A stretch of DNA of 64,000 bases from Agelas oroides (taxonomy: Eukaryota; Porifera; Demospongiae; Agelasida; Agelasidae), in assembly GCA_949130485.1 (NCBI GenBank), contig OX422197.1:4571193-4635192 (forward strand), in the 5' to 3' direction. Made by a program: the position numbers and the translations under genes. The notes beneath the pieces are model-generated. The model saw only the letters and a list, made by a program, of their open reading frames with translations. It did not search any database and was not told where the DNA came from. Positions within the stretch are counted from its first letter, which is position 1, and each line of letters starts with the position of its first letter. Below are positions 49,201 to 61,200 of the stretch, in pieces.

Positions 49201-52200
49201 CAAAAGCCGTATAACTTCACCACAAACACGCTAAAAGCTTATTTGAGCACCCAGACGTCCTCTTTGAGTGCCTTTATGATCAGCAAGACTCATATAAGTG
49301 GCCAAAAGCCATGCAGAAGACAGCTAAACGCAAAAGTGTGCAGTAGCGAAAGTGCCATTTTTCTTATTCTTTCTTTCTTTCTTTCTTTCTTGTTAAGACC
49401 ACTATGTTCAACAACAATATCTCGCAAATGGTTTAAGTGCTCACCATCATTTTAGCACGAAACTGATGCTTATCACTGCGCGGAGCTCTACAATCACTCA
49501 GCGTCTTCATAGCTTCAAATTCACCCTGGTCAACAAAAGCCATTCACAACACTCTGAGGTTGCTGTCCATTGCTTAGGATGCCATTTTCTAATTTTGTAC
49601 GCATGTGCACATGAAGTCTCGTTCCCAGACCAAAGACCACGGTCATTGGTCTGGAAGGGAGACTAGTACACAAGCGAAATCGCCAGCGGGCATGGCTGGC
49701 ACGGTCTTTTCCCCCCGCGGCATTGGGCAAGGCTTATGAACACCACGTAGGTAAGGTGCTGCATTCAGCTGCCTACTTGTAGCTACACTAAAAATAGCCT
49801 ACTCACAGCTTCAGTGAACTGTAAAGCTAGGATGTCAGTTGTCAGTATGATAGTTTTATGTGCTGCAGCTGGTCAGTCGTCATGTGATTGACAACAGAAT
49901 CATGAAATTGTTTTTCACAAAGTTTGGTACAGAGAGTGGTTGGCCCTTCATCAGCTTTGCCAATATGTTGACCTTTGCTTTCATGCATTATCCCTACCTT
50001 GTTTGCATACTTTTTGGCATGCCATCCCTACATCTTTTTACATTTATAAGTCTTGTACATAATAGTTGTATAGCTACTGTGTGTAGATGGTGATTTTAAG
50101 GGAGCATATAAATGCAGACACCACTGAGGTAGTCAGCTACACTATGTAACTAGCAGCTAGTATAGGCGGGGTCACACACCAGATCGATGCTAGGTAAGCA
50201 GGGAGGGGATCACTTGCCTGTGACAATTCCAGCTGCAGGCGTGCGCACACCACTCTGTGCATTCACTGCAGTCCTACAGAAGTCAGAAGCACACGTATTA
50301 GAACCAAGCTATTATACATTAGTGGGAGATAAAAACTATAATAGTGGAAACTAGTCCATCCAATAACTGAAGCTACTTCAGAGACTCAGGACTGTAGTAG
50401 ATCACTTCACTATACAGATAGCTATTTGAAGTCCAGCAATTTTTACGTGACAGAGATGGTTCATTTCCACAGTAATTAGGGCTGCGCCGATTGGGTGGGC
50501 ATAATTTTGAGCATAATAAGCTATATCGGGCATAGAGCACAATGCGGGCATAATATGAGTGCCGTGGCCAAAGCGTGAGCATATAATGATCTGCTATGAC
50601 AACATATGAGTGTGGTTATTGGCTTTGTCACATGTCAATAACTGCTCAACGGATGGTGAGCAGTACTAGTGTTTCAGTCAGTGAGTCCAGCGACAGTGAA
50701 CAACCTACTGAATCTAGTGACTTACCCAGTACAGCCAGCTCATCAATGCCATCAGCCGGTCCAATCTATCCATCGCTGATCAACCATTAGCGTGCACCGC
50801 AAAAACAGCCCAGTATCAGTTAAGCACATTTTGAGCAGCATAACATTTCATGAGCAGTGCAGCATAGCATAATTATTAAAATTTTGAGCACAATAGGCTC
50901 ACCCCTAGCAGCAATAGACCTTATTCAGATAACATACATGCATATATTGAAAACCCATCATAAAGCACATTGTACATTAACTTCACTCGCTAGTGACAAT
51001 AACTGGTAGCAGACAGATGTCCAACAGCATATTACGTACCTTGAAAAGCTGCCAGTGACGGGATATGAACCAACAAAAGAGCTGGCTAGGTTAGAAGCAC
51101 CTGCAAAAAGGAAAAACACCCAACAACATTTAACCAGTATTTTAATGGCCACCTCTACTTCTCTATTTAATGAACAATAGGTCTTATACGTATTTTCATG
51201 GCACTTGCCTAAAAAAGACTACCAGAGTGTGATCGAAACATTGCAAATAAAAATTTTGCCAACTGCTGTGAAAATCTTAAGACCTGTTGCTTCATCAAAT
51301 ATTGTAGCACACAGTCACATAATGCTCAAGAGTGCATCACCTCTATTTCTATATGATGAGTGGATAACAGAATATTCCCATGTATGTAAGTACATACGTA
51401 TGCACTTCAAACGTACATCAGATCAAAACATACACTATACACAGTAGGTTACAATACAATCACAGAACAGTGACATGAATTTCAAAGTACAGTAATATCA
51501 ATAATTGGGAGCGAGTCCCACAATAGTGAGTTGAATTGCAGTTTTTCATATATTATCTGTCATATGTCATTTTGTATGTTTATGACACGGTAATTTAACA
51601 CAATAGCCACGAGCCACATGCAGACCGTAAGTAAGATTTTCATACAGCTTGGCAGCCAGCTAGCTCCAAAGTGTGCTTGAAAGATGATGCTTATGAAAGA
51701 CTGTCAGGAAGGACCGCAAGAGTGTGCATACCTAATGTAGTTGTGTTGGCATCGACATTCGGGATAGGAGCTGGAGCATGAGCTTGTATGTATACAAGGC
51801 TAACAGTTGTGCAGACAGGCTGAAAGTAGAAGACGGCAGAGATTCTGCTTCATGGCTGATGCATGGCAAGTCCCATCTGCTATTTCTCTAAGATGTCTCA
51901 AGTAAGGTCTATGCATGATAAGCCAGACTGTGTTCAGACTTAGCCTACAGTTAGACAGAGTTAGGAGTAATGAGTCCAATGTATGGTAAACTCCATGACA
52001 AGCTATTCTCTGCAATCATGACAATCTTCTCTAAGCTATTTAGCACTATTGCAGACAGTAGAGTGACAAACCTTGCTAGCTACATGCCACGGTCTGTGGG
52101 CTGTGATCTGACAGTTCACTGGTAAAGCCTTTGCTATATAACTGTTCAATGCTGCAGTGTATTGCTTCTCACACTCGCCCCACACATCCATCTAGTATGC

Positions 52201-55200
52201 AGCACATTGAATGCATGTATGTATGCATTTACTGCCATACAAGTGCAGTGGGGGTATGCACCATGTGCAGTGGGGGTACACACCAACAACTCTGTGCTCG
52301 CCACAACCTTGTTCGCACTTTATAAAAAACCTTAATTCAATTAGCAGTGCACCATTCATCCCTATGTGTGTACGTACATTATTTGGGTGTATGCACAAAC
52401 AACTTTGTGTTTGCTACAACCTCTTTCGCTCGCCACAACCTTATCCTCCAGTCCCACCTTCCGTTGTACTACTGTTGCTTCCTTCCATTGTACTGCGACA
52501 CAATAGGAATTCTTATTTCCAGTAATCCAGTAATGGTACGTATGAGGTTATAATTCCCAACTTCTTAAGTGGGTGTATGCACCAACAACTCGTTTGCTTG
52601 CCACAACCTTGCTCATTTGCTCCCACCTTCCACTGTACTACTGTTGCTTCCATCCACTGTACTGCGACACAATTATTTCCCTGTAATACCATGTTTCTTT
52701 GATTACTTCCCGCGGGTACTATTAATTTCAGATCGTACTTACCCGCGGGTACAAAATGAGAGCGGGTTCAATTAACTTCAGCCTAGTCCGGCGTGCACTC
52801 CAGTCACGCGTGCGCCATCGAAATACACACGACTGATGTCTTTGTACGGCACAAATACTAGGTATGTACAGTGCAGTACAGTGCGTGAGTACAGACCGGC
52901 TAGACAAGCAATCTGAGTCGTCCAAGTGGTCCTCGTTGCCGGCAATTAGCGTTGCTGCGTAACCATGCGGGAACTATTCAAGGGCGGGGTTAATTTCTTC
53001 AGCTCAAGCAAGCACTTGGGTGAGGGGTTAATTCAAGGGCGGGAAGAAATCAAGGAAATACGGTATTATATCATTCCCAACTTACATTGAATGTATGTAT
53101 GCATGCATTTCCTGCCATACAAGTGCAGTGGGGGTATGCACCATGTGCAGTGGGGGTATGCACCATGTGCAGTGGGGGTATGCACCATGTGCAGTGGGGG
53201 TATGCACCAACAACTCTGTACTCGCCACAACTTTGTTCACTCACCACAACCTCTGCTCACATTGTTTGCACTTTATATGAACCTTAATTCAATTAACGGT
53301 GCACCATTCATCCCTATGTGCGTATGTACATTATTTGGGTGTATGCACAAACAACTTTGTGTTCACTACAATCTCATTCGCTCGCCACAACCTTATCCTC
53401 CTGTCCCACCTTCCGTTGTACTACTGTTGCTTCCTTCCATTGTACTGCAACACAATAGGAATTCTAAATTTCCAGTAATCCAGTAATAGTATGTATGAGG
53501 TTATAATTCCCAACTTTCTTAAGTGGGTGTATGCACCAACAACTAGTTTGCTTGCCACAACCTTGCTCATTTGCTCCCAACTTCCACTGTACTGCTGTTG
53601 CTTCCATTTCCCGTGTAATATCATAATTCCCAACATATATTTCTTAAAATGAAGCCTTGTATTACAATGTCAGGAGTGTATTGCACAGGAAGTCTGGCAC
53701 CAGGAGACCTTGAAGTTACTGTAAACAGTGCTCGACATTCTCAGTATTGGCAATGAAGGTACAGGCTTAGGCACGACTGATATGGGTTTTGGACAGACAA
53801 TAGATGACATTAAAACTATTGCACTGCATTGTCACTGTGCAGGAAGGTCTTGTGCCACTTGTTATATGCACTCACCCCAGCAACATCATGAGTGGCTCAA
53901 GATTTGTCAAGAGGACACCTTCACACTGTACAGCTCAGGTAGTACATCATGCATATACAAGATCAAGTCAACAATCACAGAGTGATATCCTAACACTGCC
54001 ATTGGCTAGCACCCCAATAAACCAGATACCTATGTAGCATCATGAGGTCAGCACAATGCCTAGCATCTACTCCATTTATGATGTAAGCATCCAACCATTT
54101 GGAATGAGCATCGACTAGAAACATGTGTCCCATGGCCCGCAAAGTCAAGATGTAGTCTGCTCCATGGCTGGCCTGGCCATTGTTCTAAAGAAAAACAGCT
54201 AAGCCCAAGGAGCAAAGGTTGTCACAAATAAAGAGGTAGGGATACATAAATTAAGTGGCAAGGTAAAAAACAAAAAAAAACGAGCTAATGGTGTAAAAGG
54301 AGGGACTTACTACCATTTTACAGATGAAGAAAGAGCCAATATCAGACAGTATGCTGGTGAGAACTAATGCGGCTGCTGTAAGAAAGTTCTCATCATCTCA
54401 AAGCACTAAATAAGGTGGAGGAGAAGCATCTAGGAGAAGTCTTGAAAGATTGGAAAAAAAGATCCTAGACCTTCAGCCCAGTCCATCAGGGGCAAAGCAG
54501 AACATTCAGAAGCAGTGATTCTACCCAAGCCAGAGAGCACCCCCTTGGAGATGTCTCAGATGACAATTTCAGTTTGACTGACTCAGACTCTAGTAGTTAG
54601 GTGTAGGTCACTTCCATGAGCTGCAGTGATAGTCAACCAACAGTGTGGAGCATAATCATGTAGACAAAAGGGCTAAGGGAGCTGGAAACACACGGCCGAT
54701 AGAGAATCATTAATCCCAAGGTCTTCATGCTGTCGAATGACAAACACAATTACTGAGGTGATTTTTATAGTTATACCCAATTTTCTCACTCATGCAGTAC
54801 AATCAGCTTCTTGAAAAGAAATTGTTTCTCTTCATTTTGTTCTGCCTTTGTTTTAAGAAGGGTCTGAATTCTCAGTACACTCAAAGTTACATGACTGGTA
54901 CCAGGCTGTGCTAACCCAGAGTGACATTGATGAATATTTCGCTTCGTCCTCTGGGATTCAGCAGAAAGTGAAGTGTACCAAAAGAGTAAGGTTGGTAAAA
55001 AATCAACAGAAAACTGTGCAGAAGGCCTCAAAAAGGCCAAAATAAAAAGAATGAAGGTAGCGAATATTTGGAAGTGAATCTACTTCTTGATGAACCAATC
55101 AAGGATGGTTTTAGCTTGATAACTCCAGTAGAGGTTTAGTGTCAGTCACTCCCATGAACTGCTTCACACTAGGTACGTAAATGAAAATGAACCACAGAAG

Positions 55201-58200
55201 AAGGGGTGCGGTCATGATCTTCAGAAAATGAACCACAGAAGAAGGGGTGCAGTCATGATCTTCAGAAAATGAACCACAGAAGAAGGGGTGCGGTCATGAT
55301 CTTCTGAAAATGAACCACAGAAGAAGGGGTGCGGTCATGATCTTCAGAAAATGAACCACAGAAGAAGGGTACGGTCATGATCTTCAGAAAATTAACCACA
55401 GAAGAAGGGTACGGTCATGATCTTCAGAAAATGAACCACAGAAGAAGGGGTGCGGTCATGATCTTCAGAAAATGAACCACAGAAGAAGGGGTGCGGTCAT
55501 GATCTTCAGAAAATGAACCACAGAAGGGGAATGGGGATGGTTCTGGTTGTCAACCAGAGATCAAGTGCTATCCAACCCATTCCAAATGGGGACCAGCCTT
55601 TGCTTGGAGCAAGACTCTTTCGGTAGATGATCCCCTTGAAGCTAATAACTGACACTATACAGTGACAATGTTCAAGCTGAAAGTTTCGGTTGCGTTTGCT
55701 CTTCATCTATCTTGTGTTCATAACAATACAGCACTTACCTATGATAAGATGTTTTGAAGAAAAACTACCCTAAGAACTCCAGACCCTAGTTATACAGAAA
55801 GAGAGAGTCTGGGTTTGTTTGAGAGGCGGCTTGTGTAAATGTGTAAGAAGACTTCACCCACACTGAGGGTCTTGGTTTAGTGTGCAGAAGACTGAGAGTG
55901 GGCATGTTAGACATCATGTACGACAAGCCACTGAAACCCAGCAAGCAATCCATCAAATTGTAGTGCAGGCTTAGCCAATCAAGGTGATACAGAACGACGG
56001 TCAGACACCATTTCCCATCTACGCTGCATGGAGGCGAAACTGCTAGTGCTTTGAACACAGACTTCAGCAATATATTGATGGACATCCTTTGTGTGCTCCC
56101 ACTCACACAAGATTTTCAGAGTTTTCTGTACCATCAGGAGTTCTCCACTTGAATGCCATGTGTTTGTTATCATAGCTCCCTTTGCTACAGAGCGAGAACC
56201 TAGACGCTGCTCCTACTATTTTTACTAACACGAAAGGCAAAAAAAAAAAAAAAGGCATTTTTTGCAAGTGTTATTGCTTCGATCCAAACAAGGACTATAT
56301 TGGTATCGGCAGAATCTACAAACACTGACAAATCAATTGGCACAACTTTGTTCGATGCGCAAGTGTGGAGATACATGTGGCAAGAGAAATCAAATGGCCA
56401 ATCATGTAAATTTCTACATCCAGTCTTGGATGGAGCTAGTGTAGGAGGACATCCCAAACAGACAGGCAGTCTGCTAGTCTGAGACGAAACTAGTAAAATA
56501 GGAAGTCTAGAACAGAGCTAGTGTAGCTTGGCAGCCAGCTAGACAGCCTTAGGCAGCGAGTTCCAAGGCAAGCTTGAAAGATGACGCTTATAGAAGACAG
56601 CCAGGAAGGACAGTCAGATCATGTGCACTTATTGTAAAATGGACAGCAGTTGTGTTGGCAGCGACATCAGAATAGGCAGCTGGAAGCGTGAGTACCTATG
56701 GTATATGTCTATGTATCCAAATGCTATTAAACAGTTGTGTAGACAGCCTGAACACAGAAGGCGGCAGAGATTCTGCTTCACGGCTGATGAGTGGTGACCC
56801 CCATCTGCCGGACTTTCTCTAAGATGCCTCAAGTAAAGACTACGCATTACAAGCCAGGCTGTGTTCAGACTTCGCCTACAGGTAGCAAGAGTAGCTACTT
56901 AGGTAAAACGAATGGCTCCATTGTGCTATCCCATTTAATAAGGGTACCCCATGATTTTTCAGTGTCTGTCCCAGGGGGTAACAACATTCTAGGATACTTC
57001 CGTACTCTCTTGTAAATTTTAGTAAAGTCCCCATAACCCTCCGTAAACTACTCCCTCTCCTAGGGGTGTCAAGCCCAAATTTTTGTCCCAAGGTAGGCAA
57101 ATAGCACTGTCACCCATTGGGGGTACCCTTGTTAAATGGAATAGCCCATTCTATGGTACCACCCCATGACAAGCTACCCTCTGCAATCGTGACAGTTTCT
57201 CTAAGCTGTTAAGCGCTTTTGCAGACAGTAGAGTGACAAGTCTTGTTTAGCTACATGCCATGGGCTGTGAGCTGTGATCTCATACTTCACTGGTAAAGCC
57301 TTAGCTATATAACAGTTTAATGGCGCTTGCTCACGCTTGCCCCACAATGTTCTACATTCCCCTAGTGTAGGAAGATTTGTATATGATGAAACGTACACAT
57401 CAGAAAATTGACTGTTTTTACTGTGTGTAGGAAGAATGTATCCCACACATGTAGGGAGTATCTCTTCTACAAATGAGCATGTGTGTACCTGCATCCTGAA
57501 AATGATAGGCAAAGTACACATTCTTTATGAGCTATCACGAACAAAACTTAGCTTCTTATTTAATTCAGAGAATGTCAGAAATTCTACAGCATCTGTTGTT
57601 ACATTCTACAGAAGAGAGGCATCGAGGTACTTTCCATCATCAGTGGTGACAGGAGACACTCGATGCTCAACGCTTGCTATGTAAGTTTCATACCACAAGA
57701 GGCAAAAATCTGGGCAGAAACTAGTGAATGAGGCTAGTGCTTCCCAGTGTGTACACGTGCAGAAGGAATGAAACTATGTTATAGATACTCATTAAAAGGG
57801 TGTATAAATGAGTAAAACTACCTATGCAAGAACCTGGTATAAAAGCGGGAAAAGGGCATTCAATTTACTCAAATGAAACTGACTTTCTATGTTAATATAC
57901 TAGTTTAAATTAGTAAACTACCTATGCAAGAACCTGGGTTCAATTTACTCAAAGGAGATGTATTTAGCGAGCATTTGGAAAGCATGTGACAAATTCACAA
58001 AGTTAAGAAATACAGTGTAAGACTGACCCAAAATCCATTGTCCAATCCCATTCCATACGATATTAGCCTTGTATCCAGGCTAATACAATATGGGTGTATC
58101 GTGCAACTACCACATATACTAAAGCATACATATTTCAACTGCAACCATCTGAAACAAGGATGGCCAAGCCATGCCATGTATACCCATGCATGCATTCCCT

Positions 58201-61200
58201 TTAACCCAACCATGCCAGTAAACAACTGCAGAATGCAGTGACACCAGGGTATCTTAACATAGGGGAGGATTGAGTACACATGCCTGGTGCAAGGCTATAG
58301 AAGCACATGCACTAGTGGATGCTAACCTATTGCTACTAGTTCTTGACTTGGCTCAACGCTGTAGCCCTCCTGTCGTGCTGTAGGATGGAGAGAACATAAC
58401 AGCAAACTAAGTGCAGCAGTAGCGCTGGCAAATAGTACATAATATGCTTTTTCACTTACTTAACAGTAATAAATACATTTCAGAACATACAATAGTAAGA
58501 TTTTTGCACCATAGAATGACTACAGAGCAAAAATGAATTTTTATTTGCGCTTACTGTATAAATATTACTACAATGATGTTTCCATGCAAGCTGTGCCAGC
58601 ATACGTATGTGCTATCATAAATCATCTAGTACACCATTTTTGCGCTCATACACTATCAGTATACCCATGAGAATATTTGGTATGTAGCCGAGTGTTAGTA
58701 GAGCAATCCACAGAATGAAGACCCAATAGAGAGTCTTTATAAAGTAGACTCTACAGTTAGGCACTCAAATCATGGCTGTGGGTAACTCACAGTAGTGAAC
58801 GTCTACAGTTTGTAGATGCCCCCACATACGTAGATGGAGGTGAACTCACCAAATGCCTTTGCAATGGCTATGCTCTCCAGGAAGCCAATGAGAGGAGCTA
58901 CTAGGATACCTATACCCAGGTTCTGCAAACACAAAAACATGTCAAAATCAGGTACTCAAAATCGCCAATTAGATTAATTATAACAAAGATATTTCATAGG
59001 TCAGCAGCAAAGATGGATCCAGATCAGTGTTTTTGAGCATATCCCACCCCCCCCCCCCCCCCCCAAAGAATAATAGTAACCCACTTAGCCATTAACTGTC
59101 CCACCTTTTAGCCACTGCCCTCCATTCTAGCCTTTAACTGCCCCACCCGTTTAACCATGACTGCCCCACTTCCATGTCCCCATTGTTTCTTAGCACTCAA
59201 TTTGTGTGCAGAGCTTTCCCCACATGGGAACAATAATGTGGCAGCTGGTTTGTCAGGAGTTGAGCGTTGAGTGGGGGTGGCACTCAACACTCAACTCCTG
59301 ACAAAACCACACAGTCTTGAACCCAGGCAGGCTTTTTGAATGTGATCTTGATAGGGGGCCTTTCAGCTGGAGGATGAAAATCTAGAACTACATTCATTGT
59401 CTTTTGCCCCTCCTAACTGAGCTATGAGTATGTGTTGGATTCAGCACCCTCTCCTCTGGATAGAGCCTGCGTGTGGATCAATCCTTTAATTCTAAGGAAT
59501 TCATAAGATGGTAGATTTGAGCTTTATGATGTAACAATTAACTAGCAGTGTCCTATATGGCGACGTGGTTAGACAGATGGAGGCAAGTGGATGTCACTCA
59601 AAGGGTGTCAGCACATGGCGACTGTTGTGTTGGCTGTAGAAAGCCTTCGGTTGGTATTTAAGAAGGTACTAGGTTATCCCATACAGGGGCTGTGTGTGTA
59701 AAGTCTAGACTGCAAGGGTTTGAATTCTGCAAAACTCTTTACTTTAGCTATACACCCATTAGAGGGCAACATGTATGCATGAGTATAGCAAAGTCACCAA
59801 CTACACAGGGTGTGTTTCAGCCAATGCCAGGCCTCATCGACTGTGCAGGGATAATCGTGAAGATGGGGACTGCTATCTCATTCATAAAATGCAGTCAGGT
59901 GGCTAGCCTTATCCATATTGCAGGTAGAAGCTTCTCAAACATAACTTTTCATGCAGGTGTCCTTCAAAGATTATTGCTACAATACAAGCAATCATAATCC
60001 TCACGTGTTGTCAATGTGCGTACATGTGTATATGCATAATGTATGTATATGTATGTACCGTATTTCCTTGATTACTTCCCGCGGGTACTATTAATTTCAG
60101 ACCGTACTTACCGTGGGTACAATATGAGGGTGGGAACAAAAGGAGGGCGGGTTCAATTAACTTCAGCCTAGTCCAGCATGCGCTCCAGTCGCACGTACAC
60201 CATCGAAATGCACACGACTGACGTCTTTGTACGGCACAAATACTAGGTACGTACAGTGCAGTACAGTGCATGAGTACAGACCGGCTAGACAAGCAATCTG
60301 AGTCGTCCAAGTTGTCCTCGTTGTCAGCAATGAGTGTGGCTGCGTAACCGTGCGGAAACTATTCGAGGACGGAGTTAATTTTCTTCAGCTCAAGCGAGTG
60401 CTAGCATGCGGAGTTAATTCAAAGGCAGGAAGAAATCAAGGAAATACGGTATATGTATACATGTACATACAGTAGCTGGCTAGAGCCATGAGTGGACAAG
60501 AAGAGAGTACACACGGACACACCTGACACGTCTGGATGGAGAGATCTGGTAATTCAAAATCTGGCATGATGGACTCGTTGTACTGAATCAAGGTGATCTG
60601 GTTGTTGAACCAGGGCTGGATGCTCAGAGTGTAACCGATCACTGCTGCTATCAAGACCACCACTGCGTTGCGAGCTGCAACAAGGAATAGAAACAGATAT
60701 GCAACTGTATACCAAACAATGTGACAGAGAAGATCATTTATTCAAGAACACCCTCGAGGTTTGACATCCTAACAGGTAACTTATAATAGTATCAAACCTA
60801 AACCTGAGAAGGTGCTGAGTCATCCTACACTGTATAGTGGAAGGTTTTCACCAAGGAAAATTGTATTATTGCAGAGCATAAAATTTCACAATATTTTGCA
60901 TCAATCATCACTGAATCCCCACCCACCAACTTATGGTTGGTATTGCTACAAGGAATTTGCTAATTGTATTAGATGAGATGTCTTAGCTACATGTTGGGGC
61001 CTCTGCATCTGAGCATTCACACAACATGTGCAATGCACACATGTGCCCTTGTATAGATATCACTAACAAAATCAATAGCTAAATCCACCAAGACTACGGT
61101 TAACAATTCTCCTCTATTTGCTTATACATGTATTGAATGGTCCTCTATTGAGACGTCTTCTAAACCTAATTGACAGGAGTTAACCCTATGAATACCTGTG

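Larger units (their letters stand above)
51101..58326 (-). other. SLC26 intron 7 (7.2 kb)
   Basis: A dense repeat nest: two long interspersed repeats, a TACCGTA element, the duplicated 52195/53085 repeat, integrase and transposase relics and the 41-bp array. 57360-58320 shows nothing specific. Confidence 0.6.
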
